64,000 nucleotides of DNA from Dryocosmus kuriphilus (GCA_038277395.1 CM076197.1:26987564-27051563); one strand, 5' to 3'; counted from the stretch's first letter, positions 45,481-57,259 are shown. Notes: generated from the sequence alone by a model not told the origin. Numbers and translations: made by a program.

Positions 45481-46246
45481 TGGCTTTCAAGTTTTTTCCT
45501 CGATTCGACCTTGAGATGACCTTGATCCAGACCTGATGAAGACCAACAGACTTCGGATTCGCACCCAGGGACATCAAAAACATACAAAACGGCATCTTGG
45601 CCCACGTTCGTGAAATAATCGTCATTTGACCGTGAAATGACCTTGACCTAATGGAAAAAAACGGACCCCGGATTCGGACTCAGCGACCCCAAAAACGTAT
45701 AGATGTAGTAATTGTGTCTGTTCACAGGTATTTTCCTCGATTTATCCTTGAAATGACCTTGACCCTGACCTGATGGAGACAAACAGACCTCAAATTCGGA
45801 CTCAGGGACCACAAAAACATTCAAAAACGGCATCTTGGCCCACATTCGTGGAATAATATTGATTTGACCTTGAAACGACCTTGACTCTGACCTGATGGAG
45901 AAAAACAGACCCAGGATTCGGACTCAGCGACCTCAAGAAGTAACGTATAGATGTAGTAATTGTGTCTGTTCACAGGTTTTTTCCTCGATTTAACCTTGAA
46001 ATGACCTTGACCCTGACGTGATGGAGACAAACAAACCTCAAATTCGGACTCAGGGACCCCAAAAATATACAAAAACGGCATCTTCGCCCACATTTGTGGA
46101 ATAATATTGATTTGACCTTGAAACGACCTTGATCCTGACCTGATGGAGAAAAACGGACCCCGGATTCGAACTCAGCGACCCCAAGAACATATAGATATGG
46201 TGGTCTGGTCACGTGCACAGACAATTTTTTTTTTTGTGAGGCTGTG
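45480..46246 (-). repeat. Right subterminal repeat arm of the 4981-bp element
   Basis: About six units alternate between a GACCCCGGATTCGGACTCAG type and an AAATTCGGACTCAGGGACC type, each with TGACCTTGACCCTGACC. It is longer than the left arm (about 770 against 470 bp), showing unequal gain or loss of units. Confidence 0.85.
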
Positions 46247-46890
46247 TTATTTAAGTCGTTTTCAAAAAATTTATGACGAGACTCATAACAAATATGCATT
46301 GAGAATCTTGAAATACTTGTGTTTGATCAAAGGATTAAAATTAACTTACAAAAGAAACTTAAGTGCTGAAGTCATGGATTGTTTCGTTGACGCTGACTTG
46401 GCTGGAGATAAAGTAGACAGAAAATACGCTACAAGATTCGTAATGAGAATTTTTGAAAATGCAGTATACTGAAAAGCTAGAAATCAGGTCAGCGGGAGAA
46501 AATTGTCAACAGCCGCTGAGTACGTGGCTTTATCAAAAGCAGTGAGCGAAATTAAAGCTATAATAAACTTGTTACAAGACTTTAAAATAAAAATCGAGAA
46601 ACCAATAAAAACGAATGAAGACAGTGGAGCCGTTTCGATAACTAAATTTGGAAAGTTGACAAGAAATTCTAAATACACTGAAGTTCGCTACCATTTTGTA
46701 AATGAATGTTACGAAAGTAAAGAAGTTAATAGTATAGAAATAGGTTCTGAGAATAATATAGCCGATATTTTAACGAAGGCTTTAGGGAGAAATAAATTTG
46801 AAAAATTTAGATTGCTTTTAAAAATAGTTTTATTCGTTTATAGGATACATAAGTTGTTCAAAAAAGAAAAAAAATTATTATTTGAGTTCT
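46247..46890 (+). pseudogene. Ty1/copia pol relic, right part (RNase H)
   Basis: The frame resumes as YLSRFQKIYDE and shows ALRILKYLCLIKG, MDCFVDADLAGDK (RNase H D), STAAEYVALSKAVSE (E) and NNIADILTKALGRNKFEKF, the standard end of insect copia pol. It has stops near 46470 and 46890. It belongs to the same gene as 39060-41265. Confidence 0.92.
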
Positions 46891-46990
46891 AAAAGGAAAA
46901 TTGAAAAAATGATTGATAATAATTTATGTAACTACGACGAAATAAAATAACTGAAAATAAAATGAATGTAGCAAAAAAATTACAGAAGCG

Positions 46991-47275
46991 TGTTGAAACA
47001 TGTGTAAGTTTGTATGGTACACCGATTCAGCTTCGTAGTAGCGACGTGCACATATGTGTAATAGGATGCGTGCGCAGTGCCGAGGGAGAGAAGAACCAGA
47101 AAGAAAATGTACGTCGCTCGAGGAGGGCAGACACACGTTGTGCAGATCTGTAGATATCGGGGTAATCATGTAGCCTATATCAATAAGTATTCTTTTTATT
47201 AGTTCTAAAAATCAGTGAACTGTTCCCAGTATTTATTTCGGCGGTCCCGATCACATTATTTAACACTGATATTTA
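46991..47275 (+). mobile_element. Probable 3' LTR of the copia element
   Basis: A 285-bp segment begins TGTTGAAACATG and ends TTATTTAACA about 100 bp after the pol stop. Near the end it has ATTTCGGCGGTCCCGATCAC, typical of copia LTRs as I recall. No 5' LTR is visible left of 39060, so I could not confirm the limits by a partner. Confidence 0.5.
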
Positions 47276-47279
47276 ACCA

Positions 47280-48280
47280 TTCTCGCTACTGTTTAGGGCA
47301 TAGCGCCTTTGGGAAAACTCCTTGTTGAAAATGTTTGCTAGGATTTGATAAAAAAAATTTTAATACTTTTCAGTCCATTTTTTCTCTCGGCAGTTATCGA
47401 CAGTATCACATGTTATCCCGCTAAAAAGGTAATCAAATTTCTCTTAAAAATTTTTGATAGAATTGCTATTTATTTCTAGCAAAGGAAAATGGGCTGGTGT
47501 CCCAGTAATTCCTACATCTTCTGTGATAAAAATGTATTCCAATCCTATCAAATATGAGAGCACAAATTCCTATCAGTTTTAACACGCTTTTTAAAAGGAA
47601 TATAATACAATCCTAATTCTTATAAAATATGATATTCCAACATTTCAAGTAGACGTGTGCATTTTGTCGGAACGAACGTGGTGTTTTCGATTCGGCGCGC
47701 CTCGGAATCGGATCGAAAAGAAGCGGTTCGATCTTGCTCGCGTCGAATGTTGGCTTTTCAATATTCGACGCAGAACGGTGGAATCAAAGGTGTCTGGCGA
47801 TCAAGCAATTTGAAATTACCGGTTTTTCCTGGGTTTTTCCAATTTTACATGTTATACGAAATTTATGTATATCGTAAATAAAAATGATTTATTCACACGT
47901 GCCAAACCTATTCTAAATCACAGACTCAAGTAATAAATATATTGATCAAAGCTACACATTTTTCTAACTTTCATATATTTCCATTTAGAAAGCAGCCTAG
48001 AAATGGAATATAAAGGTAGAAGATAAAGTAGAAAAACGTAGATTTTGCGATAGAATAAAGGAATTACCGATTCTAAAAAATTTTTTTGGGTTTTCCCGGT
48101 TTTACCGATCTTCTGTAATTGGCCTATATCATCTATGTTATAGAAGACAAGTTAAATACAAACTAGGCTAAGTGTGGTGCACTATTCTTAAATTAGATAA
48201 AATTAGTTATGTGAAATAATTATCATTGATAATTTATATTGTAATCGTGAGTTTGTAGTTTGAATATTAGACGCTGAACT
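47280..48280. other. No recognisable gene
   Basis: Mostly AT-rich. A 74-codon plus-strand frame at 47657 lies in a patch with GATTCGGCGCGCCTCGGAATC but has no family likeness. Confidence 0.5.
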
Positions 48281-48289
48281 CGAATACTG

Positions 48290-48545
48290 AAATCTGTCGG
48301 CAGTTATTGCCATGCGGCGTGTCCTGGTTCTGTCGTGACTCACGAGACCCCCTGGGGAAGCAGGCCGGATGGGAAGGGAGCCGCCGCTGGCCATATAAGC
48401 GCGCGTTCGTTCCATGCTCGGCACTTCGGTGGCGGGAGGGGGGCAGAGAAAACGGAACAGCAGCAGTAGCAGAGACAACGAACGAGCATCAGTGGAGCAG
48501 AGATAACGAACGAGAAGCATTGGAGCATCGGTGATGGTGATGCAT
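48290..48545 (+). promoter_or_regulatory. GC-rich promoter-like segment
   Basis: GGCCATATAAGCGCGCG (48391) is a good TATA box followed about 25 bp later by CGTTCCATGCTCGG, then CAG/AAC-rich leader-like sequence with repeated GAACGAG(A/C)A. It stands out from an AT background. It could be an LTR promoter region; no coding frame follows. Confidence 0.3.
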
Positions 48546-49149
48546 TGGCTAGTTTATAAGCATTGATGGTAGTTATCGTTCGATCTTTATTGGAAGGTGT
48601 GGCTGTCTACATCAGTCGTCCATCAGGCAGAAGAATTTGATCATTCCAGCGTCGTAGAGCTCCAGAAGGAGATTTCTTCATTTCAATAACAGTGGCACCA
48701 TGCAGAGAAAGCGGCCTTTCTAAATTTTAAACTCCATAAGATTTAAGTGTAAAATAGTGTATAAGATTATATGTTTAAACCAAGCAAATATGTCCAAAAA
48801 AAATAACCACATCAATTACACCAAAATTTACTCAATCAGTGTAAGACACTTGCAAAATACACGGAGGAAGCTTTAACTTTATTATCTGAATGCACTGTAG
48901 AAGCAAGCTATATTTATAGATGGGTTCTACAGTGTGAATTGAAAGAGATATTTGCATCAAATTGCGTAGCAAGACAGCAAAAGCTAACATGTTTTATTTT
49001 TATGGAAAGAATTATGTCTTCTTGCTCGTCTCGATGCACTATTAAAACCGGAAGAAGGCCTGCAGAAGCATGATAATCTGTCTGATCGTGTAAGACGGGC
49101 TGATTGTGATGTAGCAATTTAAACTTAGACTCTAAACGAATGTAATAGT

Positions 49150-49325
49150 AAACCTCTTTCATAAGAATATTATTGGCATTTTTATATGATGCTTTTATAT
49201 TATTCGAAAAACGTGTAAGAGGTGCATTAGATAAGTATGGGGCGATAAAACTGTACGCTGAGTTGAGTGCTAAATTTAGAAGAGTTGTCAACCATGTGGA
49301 GACTGTAGAACTAAAAGCATTGGTT
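49150..49325 (+). pseudogene. Polinton/Maverick-type DNA polymerase B relic, part left of the provirus
   Basis: The plus frame from about 49150 reads LLAFLYDAF, FEKRVRGALDKYGAIKLYAE and LSAKFRRVVNHVETVEL, up to the LTR. I recall this from the N-terminal half of insect Maverick-type polymerase ORFs. It continues after the provirus as ARTKEIYPTNLLDDYFND. Upstream of 49150 I can find only uncertain traces. Confidence 0.65.
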
Positions 49326-49508
49326 TGTTATGCCAAAAACTCGTTTTAATAATATTTTTTATTTGTGTAAGCCAATCTCAGGCTTACACACGTTTATTCA
49401 ATATGAATTCAGTACAGGAACTGGTGAGGCTGGGCCGTGCCTCTACATATATAGCCCGCATGTGTCGAGGGTGGGGAGTACATTCTAGTTTACCCTGGTC
49501 TCCTAACA
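49326..49508 (-). mobile_element. 3' LTR of the provirus (183 bp)
   Basis: It differs from the 5' LTR at a few positions (for example GGTGAGGCTGG against GGTAAGGCTGG, GTGCCTCTAC against GTGTCTCTAC) and by T-run length, so the insertion is not brand new. Confidence 0.93.
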
Positions 49509-49521
49509 GCCCCCTTTTTAG
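49509..49521 (-). other. Polypurine tract
   Basis: Read on the minus strand, AAAAAGGGGGC lies directly before the TGTTAG start of the 3' LTR. It primes plus-strand synthesis in this class. Confidence 0.8.
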
Positions 49522-49536
49522 ACAGAATTTAGTCTC

Positions 49537-51324
49537 TTAAATTCTAACCCTTTTGTTCTTTAGTTCTATTTTAGGTTCTATCAAAGGTTGTATACTAGGG
49601 TTGTATGTTACTATACGTGTAGGGGTCTCCACGTTGGTTTTGACGCAAAATAGACATAGTTTCTTAGGGATACATTTGCTAATACAATCTAATAGTCCGG
49701 ATTTATAGAGGGTGATTAATGTAATTACTACAAGTGAGGCATAACCTAAATACTGAAGCCATTCTAAAGATGTTTCAGACCACGTTTTGATTCGTCGACG
49801 TGTGGCAATATTACTTAACATATTTTCAGTATCGTCTAGGCTAAGTCTAGCTTTTCTTAAATTATCATTAGATATTTGGTTAGGTAATCGAACCATTTTA
49901 TCTTCTAATTTTTGAATATCTTAATTATCAAAGTTAAATTTATAGGTTACGTTGAAGGTGAACGTATAATGTTCTTCTAATTGGGAGTTTAATTCTGAGC
50001 TATCAAATTCGTTATAGATTCTACAGTTTTTCCCTGTTATTTTGGTTACTGTTTTTAGTTGTAGATGTCTTACATATTTTTTGCAGGCTATATCTAATTT
50101 CAATTGCTTAAGTGGTATAATAATATATCCGTCATTAGTTGGTATAAATGTTTTCTTATTTAGGAGGTAAGGTGAAGAGTTACATCTGTTTATTGAATAT
50201 CTTTTAACAAGTGAGCTTTCGCATGTATCGCTGTCTAATAATCTTATGTTTGGTTGCTTTCTTTGGCATATCTTGTACTCACTTATTTGCTTGCAGATTG
50301 AAAGAAGTCTCTCATCAGTGGGTACGTATGAGTCTCTGTATGTAAGTATGTATTCATAGTCAGGTATGATGAATAGGTGGATATTATTAACTGGGTGAGG
50401 GATAGGGATTATGTGCTGTAATGACTCTTTATCCTTTTCAAGTATTGGTGTATCGAGGACATAGGTGAATAGTCCCTTAATTATTGCTACTGAAAGACTA
50501 CTAATATCGGTGATATGTTGATAATTCTCGTTGTCATTGTCAAAGTGGTACCTTGTTCGGTGTTTCTCTTCAAATTCCTTGATGGTGTCTTTAAGTATTG
50601 AGGGTACTAGAATTTGAGGATGAACAATTCCGTGTTTTCCATCGTTGATAGCGTTGATGCCTGTGTCAATGTCTTCGCTGGTTTCTTCTATCATGATTGC
50701 TGCTAAGACAAGTTTGGTATTTACAAAACTGCCTCAGGATACCGTGTTGATACCTGTACTCAAATTTCTTGCTAAAGCTCGCTCGCTATTCGCTGCTCCT
50801 TCAATTTCTTTGTGATTAATTGAAGCTGAGTCGAGGATAAGTTTAAGTATTTTAGTGTGGTTTGATAGTGCTGAGGCTAATTGTTTATTATCTTTGTATA
50901 AGTTGTCAAATTCGTTATTGATATCTTTTAAGTCTGATTCACTCAGAGTTCCGAATAAAGTCTTTGAGATGTCTCCAATAAAGTTTGCTAGTCCTCTTTT
51001 CTGACGTTGCTTTCCAAGTAATTTCTTCAAAATGTTGTTTCTTTGTGCTAACCTGTCGTAGCAGCTTCTGACCAATTGTATTTCGTATTGAGGTGAGCAT
51101 TTCCTGTTACAGGCAGTTTCCGTCATTTGTATTGTATTATCTATAACCTTGAGTCACACGTCATTACTCGTCATATCATTTCCTATTATTAATTTCCATG
51201 TTTCGTGAAAAAGGTGCACCTTAGCGATTTCTTCAATGTAGACATTCTCGTGAATCTCCTGCAGTGTAAAATTAGCAGTAATTGACGTCAAGGGCAGTAG
51301 TAGTATCAGTATCCAAATTCTCAT
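49537..51324 (-). pseudogene. env pseudogene of the provirus (baculovirus F-like fusion protein family)
   Basis: The start codon at 51324 precedes a hydrophobic signal peptide (MRIWILILLLPLTSITA). An in-frame stop lies near 51155; the frame resumes at 51126. A furin-type site RQKR at 51006-50995 is followed by a glycine-rich fusion-peptide-like segment, as in errantivirus and baculovirus F proteins. Further in-frame stops are near 50734 and 49921. A transmembrane segment (YLGYASLVVITLITLY) near 49760 and a basic tail complete the layout. All blocks are in one frame, so nonsense changes rather than frameshifts inactivated it. The position after pol and the lack of its own promoter fit expression by splicing, which is known for the class. 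Confidence 0.88.
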
Positions 51325-51444
51325 CTGTGAAATATGGCATAGTGTTATCTAGATGAATTCTTATGATTTTTTCCTTATTTCTAACCCTAATATTGTTATT
51401 GTCTAGGTAATCTATAACTTCGTATGGCCCCTTCCAGGCGCGGT

Positions 51445-54400
51445 CTAGTTTATTTTCTTTAGTTTTATCAGGATCTTAATTTTATTTTCTGGCTTATAAA
51501 TAGGGTGTTTTCTTACGATGTTGTCGTCCAGTCTCTTTTTTGTTTTAACTTGTTCTAGTTCGATTTGTTCTCGGGCTTTGTTAATATTACTGTTGTGTTT
51601 TTCTCTCCATTTTTTGATTATCATTTGGTACGTTAAATTTGGTGATTGCGGGATAGTGGATGGTATGTTGGGATCGCGCCCAAAAGTCAACTCGTAGGGT
51701 GAGAATCCCGTAGTTTGATTTTTCATGTTATTAATACATTACGTTACGTATTTCAGGTTTTCGTCCCATTCCTTGTTGTTTTCTTGTATACTCGTTTTTA
51801 TTAAATTTGTTAACGTAGAGTGTATTCTTTCGATATTACCGTTTGATTGAGGGTGAAAAGCGGTTGTTTTAATATGTTGTATCCTAAGTGCTTCTTCGAA
51901 TTGCTGCATTCATTCTGATAAGAAATTTTGTCCCTGATCTGACAAGATCGTTTTCGGTGTTCCGAAGATGTACACGTAGTGCTCTAATAATCCTTCTATG
52001 TTTGTGTTTGTTGTTTCTTTCTTCATGGGTATTAGAACTGTGTACCTCGTTAGTCGGTCTTGCAAACTAAGAACGTATTTATTTCCTTTAGAGGATTCTG
52101 GTAAGGGTCCGAAAACATCTAATGCAATTTTGTCATTAGGTTTTAAAGGTATGTCTGGTATTATACTTTCTGCTTGGTTTTTGATTCTCGTTGTTTTTTG
52201 AAGTTGACATATAGAGCAATTTTTGACGTATTCTATTAGGTCTTTATCAATGTTGGTCCATAGTCCAATCTTCTTTGTCCTGTCTACAGTGTTCCTTTCT
52301 CCCAGGTGAGTAGAGTGGGCTTCCTTCATGATTTCTTTTCTTTCCTCTTTTGTTAGTTCTCTAGTGTTGGTGAAGCATACGTGAAAGCTTAAATCAGGGA
52401 AGTAATTTGTTAGAAATTCTACCATTTCTTGTAATAATTCCTTCTCATTTGGAGTAAACAGTGGATCTCCGAAAAGTAATCTTATCAGGGTTAATTTTTT
52501 GCTAGCTATTTCTTCAATTATCCAAGTGAATTTTCTCAGCCGTTCCTCTTCGTTGAATTTAGGGAGTTATTCTTTTGTTATAGTCTGTCATAATTTACCA
52601 ATAGCGTTTCGTTTTGTTTTAAATTTTCCTATTACCGGGTCTATTCTCCAATTTATGAAATCGTCGTAAATTTTGTCGTTTTCGTCAGTAGTTGTTTTTG
52701 AATTTTCAGTTTCCGTTGATGGTTCTCTCATTCTTTTGTCAGGTATTTTGATCTTTTCCGAATCTTCCAGTGTCCTTTCTACTGTGAATATTGGAGTGTT
52801 AAATATTTCAATCTCTGGTAGTTCATTCTCAATTCTTTCAGCTTCTTTGTCTAAGTCAATTCCTTCTAGGGCTTGTCCCAGAATGTCTTTATCTTGAAGT
52901 GGAAATAGTCTGGATAGGCAGTCTGCTATCTTATTTTCTTTTCCTTTGGCATATTCAATTTAGTATTTATATTCTTCAAGTATCAGTCTCCATCTTACGA
53001 GTCTTGAACTCGTGTCTTTTACGTTATGTAACCAGACCAAAGCTTTGTGATTTGTTTGTATTTTGAAGGTGTTTCCTAGGAGATGCTGTCTTAATCTTTT
53101 AACGGTCCATACTATGGCTAAAAGTTCCTTTTCGCTCGTACTATAGTTTTCTTCCGCTTTATTCAAAGTCCTCGAGATAAATAGACATGGGTGGTTATTT
53201 TGAGATAGGACTGCTCCTAATCCTTGATTAGAGGCGTCGGGTGTTAATACGAATTGTTTGAATTGACGCAAGTGAGTCTGGGAACCTCAGTATTGGTGCG
53301 GACGTAAGTGCCATTTTAAGGATATTAAATGTTTGTTCGCATTTGCTTGTCCAATCAAAATTACTATCCTTTTGTGTTAACTTAGTTAGGGGCCTCGCTA
53401 AGCTAGATAAGTTTTTAATGAATTTTCTGTAGTACCCTGCTAAGCCTAAAAATGATTGTACGTCTTTTACTGTTTTTAGGTTTTTATAGTTCTTTATTGT
53501 TTTAAGCTTCTCTGGGTTTGGTTTTACTCCTTCTTTTGTTATTATGTGGCCAAGGTATTCGAGTTCCGGTTTTAAAAACTCGCATTTGCTAGGCTCTAGG
53601 CGTAGTCCTAATTCTTGAATTCCTTTTAGTACCTTTTCTAAATTTTCATTGTGTTGTATGGTATTTCCGAATATAACGATGTCGTCTATGTATGTGAAGC
53701 AGCATGTGCCGATTAGTCCTCTAAATGCGTCATCCATCATCCTTTGAAAGGTGGCTGGTGCATTCTTCAAGCCGAAAGGTAACCTATTGTACTCAAAATG
53801 CCCTTGGGTGATAAAAAAGGCAGTGTATTTTTTACATTCCTCTTTCATGGGAATTTGGTTAAATCCGGCTGCCATGTCAAACACAGAAAAGAACTTGGAG
53901 TTTCCTAGTTGGTCGAGAATGTCGTCTATAACTGGTACAGGGTACGCGTCTTGATCTGTGTCCTTATTTAATTGACGAAAGTCAATGACCATTCTCAGTT
54001 TGTGGCCTTTTTTCGGAACTATCCACAATGGTGAATTGAATGGGGACTGTGACTCACGTATAAGCAATCTATTCGTTTCTTCTAGAGAAAATTCTCGGTG
54101 TTTTTCAGGTAGCTTGTGGGAGCGTAAGTTGATTATTCTTCCCGAGTTTAGGATGATTTCGTGTTCTGTTAGGCTTGTGCAAGGTAGTGGGTCATTTTCA
54201 AGGGTAAAAACTTCTTGGTACTTGGTTATTAGTTTTTTGATATTTTCCTTTTCAAATTGTTAAATGTGATTTATTCTGGATACCTTGAGTCATTCTTGAA
54301 GTCTTTTATGGTAGCTTAGTGTGTTTTCTGTGAGCTTGTTGTTGCGGTCATCGCCCTCTTTTCGTTCAATGTTTACGTCCCGCGAACTTATTTTATTGAT

Positions 54401-55021
54401 TGTTTGAAATTCAATTTTCATAGGTAGCTGTTCAAAATCCGAATAGTTAGTGTATGGTATAACTATTGTTCCATCTTTAATGTTGTAGAGGCCATCCAGG
54501 ATATTTTTATTATTTTCAATCCATATGGTTTGGTCTTTTAGTTCGGAAGTAATCTTGAATATTTCGGACTTATGCTTGTCGATGAAATTCCCGTCATCGT
54601 GCAATGGTAATTTCCATTTTTCAATAAGTAAGTGTGTTGGTGTTATTGCATATCTGTCATATTTTTTAAGAAAGGACAGACCTATGATACCATCCTCTGG
54701 TAATGGGAAATCATCGTTTACTAAGTGGAAAAGTTGTTTTTTATTCCAATAAGTGAGGTAGATTGCTTCCTCTGACATATACTGGTCATTGCCCATAGCG
54801 AAATTTTTTCTGTATTTGAAGGGTTGATCCTTAGGTCCTAGCACTGGTTTTTTAAGCAGGTTTATAGCTGCGCCACTGTCAACTAGTAATCTGTACTGCC
54901 TTCCATTTCTTCTCCCATGTACGGATTGGAGTCTTCCATGTACGTTTGAGACTCTGCTGCCTCCTCGTACTGTGTTTGCTCCTCTATTTCCTCTGGGTAC
55001 ATTTCTTCGTTTTCTAAACAT
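51445..55021 (-). pseudogene. pol pseudogene of the provirus (protease, RT, RNase H, integrase)
   Basis: 55021-54290: aspartic protease LLVDSGAAINLL. 54067-53228: Ty3/gypsy RT with RMVIDFRQLNKDT, FDMAAGFNQIPM, CFTYIDDIVIFG and VQSFLGLAGYYRKFI. 53271-52960: RNase H with TPDASNQGLGAVLSQ. 52425-51910: integrase with the CxxC half of its zinc finger (CSICQLQK), LDVFGPL (first D) and LSDQGQNF (second D). Near 51860 comes HPQSNGNIERIHST (E); 51726-51445 is the C-terminal part. The protease frame is -1 relative to the nucleocapsid frame, as expected for gag-pol. Stops between 54290 and 54067, a frame change near 53260, and stops between 52960 and 52425 inactivate it. Confidence 0.93.
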
Positions 55022-56195
55022 TCCTCTGGGATGCCGGTTTCTTTGATATTCCTGATTTGTGGCGGTCTCTTTTGGAATTGTCCTTGTTGAAAACTCTGGG
55101 TTCTACCTTGGCATTGTGATGCGAAGTGTCCCAGTTTCCCACACTTATGGCATGTCATCATTCTTCTATCCTGTAATGACATACTTTGATTCATGGGTCT
55201 GGGTTGGGCTCCGAGGTGTTTGCTTGCGGTCTTGTATTGAGAGGTTTAGGCATGAATTTTTGTGTCGTTTTCAATGGCTGTGGGGGAGCACGTAATGGTT
55301 GGGATTCTTTTATCCACATTTCGGTGTCCATGGCCATTTGTTGCGCTTCTGCTAGAGTTCCTGGTTTTAGTAATCTGATTTGGATCCCGATTTCCTTTTT
55401 CTGGTTCAGTAAATATCTGTTGACGTTCTCCGTTTCTTCTATTTTAATCCTTAACCTCCTTTCGATAGGGCTAGAGTGTTGCCCTTGGATACTGTAATTT
55501 AGTTCGTTCGTAATTTGTCTGAACCTTAAGGAGAAGTTTTGAACTGAAGCAATTGCTCCTTGTTTGCAACTCTCTAGTTTTGATTTTAAAGCTAGAGGGG
55601 AGCTCGTTTGTTTCAGATTTTGTCTCAAAGCGTCAAATAAGTCTTCGTACGAGTCAATGGGGATGAACCTAATAGCCTTTTCTGCTGGTCCCTTGATTTT
55701 TTGGGCCAGGATGAAGTCTAGTAAGATACTGGGTTGGTAACATCTATTTTTAGCTCTCTTTACGCTTCTGATGAAATCCTCCACTCCAACATCGTCTTGA
55801 CCATTAAGTACTGTGAGAGTGTCGAAAATATCTTTTGCTTTAAGGGTTTCTTCTTCTCTTCCTGATGGTTGGTTCACTTCCCTTGTTTCCCTTTCTCTTC
55901 TTTCTAGGATTTCCTGATTTCTCCTTAGCCTGTTAATTATAGCTACTTGCTCTTCGATGTCCTCTCTTGATCGCTGTTTATCTTCGGTAATTAGGTTATC
56001 GGTGAGAACTTCGCCGAAGAACCCTAATTTTTTGCAAAGATTGGACATTTCCTTGATTCGGTTGGCATTTTCTTGCCTAAAGTTACTTTGCGATATGGAC
56101 ATTGCATCCATTTTTGCCATTAGCTGAGCTAATATATTGTTAATCGACTGCACGGGTGGAGAGGCAGCGCGGTTTGGTGATTGGGTTCGAGACAT
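54883..56195 (-). pseudogene. gag pseudogene of the provirus
   Basis: 56195-55191 encodes 334 residues with an N-terminal coiled-coil-like region and a capsid-like region containing DDVGVEDFIRSVKRAKNRC and ALRQNLKQTSSPLALKSKLE. A frame change near 55190 leads to 55194-54883 with the CCHC knuckle CHKCGKLGHFASQC and an acidic tail. The shift separating capsid from knuckle is probably a mutation, because both normally belong to Gag. Confidence 0.9.
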
Positions 56196-57053
56196 CGTAT
56201 CTACTGTAGAAAAAGGGTAGAAAATTTTGTCGGGTGATTCGTCCGTACTGTCCGTCTCGTTAGTGTTGTATGTCCTATTCTCTCTATATTCTTTGAAATT
56301 ATCCAGTTTAGTAATTTTTACGATTTGTGCCTAGCCTTGTGATATAATTTGTAGTGTTGGTGTTTTCTTTTATTACCGAGAGGTTCACACGTATGCTGCT
56401 ACAAGCATACGTCAGACTGCCAATCGGTAGTGTGGTTGTATTTTGTTGATGGGTCGTTGGCTGAAGTGCTAGGCCTAACGAAACGTTAACGTGCAAGTTG
56501 TACTCCGCCGGAAGCGAAATTAAAAGTTTGTTAAAATTTGTAAAATTTTGCTTCCGTCTCCTTCCACAGACAGTAAGGGAGATTTAAACTTATGCACGTT
56601 AAAAAACCTAAAGTGTGGTTATCATGAAATTAACTTACAGTGCAATTTTTTGTGATGGCTGGAGAGTGTTGCTCGTAGATTTCGTTCACAGTCCTCTTGA
56701 TCTCGAGCGCGTCGTCCTGTCCTTGGGCTGTTGCTGTTGGCTTGCTGTTCTCTAGACAGTTGTCTCTTTCGCCTGATCGCGGGCCACGTTCTAGTAGATT
56801 TTTGCAGGTTGTTAATTTACGTCGTATAGGGGCTACTTAGTTCACCTGCTAGTTTTATTAACAACTGCTACTTATCTTTCTCGTTTTCAGGCTTGCCGTA
56901 GCGAAGCCCGGAGTTCGTCTGTGATTTCCAATTTTTCGTGATAATCCCAGATTCTCTTGATATCCGTGGGTTTCAAGTCCTTTTTTCTCGGTTCCATTGG
57001 TCGATATGAATTTCTCAATTTATTCCGTAGAACTTGATTCACGACTTAAGTGG

Positions 57054-57071
57054 ATCCTGGCAGGATCGCCA
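57054..57071 (-). other. Primer-binding site
   Basis: Three bases after the 5' LTR the minus strand reads TGGCGATCCTGCCAGGATC. It fits the 3' end of an insect tRNA-Arg over about 17 bases from memory. Mdg1/412-like elements also use tRNA-Arg. Confidence 0.7.
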
Positions 57072-57074
57072 AAA

Positions 57075-57259
57075 TGTTATGCCAAAAACTTTTTTTTTAA
57101 TAATATTTTCTATTTGTGTAAGCCAATCTCAGGCTTACACACGTTTATTCAATATGAATTCAGTACAGGAACTGGTAAGGCTGGGCCGTGTCTCTACATA
57201 TATAGCCCACATGTGTCGAGGGCGGGGAGTACATTCTAGTTTACCCCGGTCTCCTAACA
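57075..57259 (-). mobile_element. 5' LTR of the provirus (185 bp)
   Basis: On the minus strand it holds a CTATATATG box near 57204 followed about 60 bp later by GAATAAACG, a candidate polyadenylation signal. That gives short U3 and R regions. Confidence 0.93.

Larger units (their letters stand above)
41266..46246 (-). mobile_element. 4981-bp DNA transposon with CACAGCC ends and TTA target duplication
   Basis: The left end reads CACAGCCCCACAAAA and the right end, reversed, CACAGCCTCACAAAA. Both continue with an A-run and TTGTCTGTGCACGTGAC-like sequence. TTA flanks both ends (41263-41265, 46247-46249). Deleting the element plus one TTA joins GTAGA to TTATTTAAGTCG and restores the copia frame as VDYLSRFQK. 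The 3-bp TTA target fits PIF/Harbinger; the CAC start with 3-bp duplication would also fit CACTA-like (CMC) elements. The arms are arrays of repeats; the only gene besides an inserted Tc1 is at 43591-41778. Confidence 0.88.
49326..57259 (-). mobile_element. Errantivirus-like provirus (7934 bp) with gag, pol, env and both LTRs
   Basis: LTRs of 183 and 185 bp begin TGTTATGCC and end CTCCTAACA (TGTTA/TAACA inverted ends). On the minus strand the order is 5' LTR, PBS, gag, protease, RT, RNase H, integrase, env, PPT, 3' LTR. The flanking four bases are GGTT (49322-49325) and TGTT (57260-57263), a 4-bp duplication with one mismatch. The insertion splits the polymerase relic. All genes carry lesions, so it cannot make its proteins as it stands. 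Confidence 0.95.

Noticed and set aside
47657..47881. 74-codon plus-strand frame in a GC-richer patch
   Set aside because: No family likeness, no splice or promoter context that I can support.
48203..48534. Overlapping frames in the GC-rich segment
   Set aside because: Three frames overlap on both strands; the segment looks like a promoter or LTR region, not coding.
48914..49291. 125-codon minus-strand frame
   Set aside because: It overlaps the polymerase relic on the plus strand, whose residues match a known pattern.
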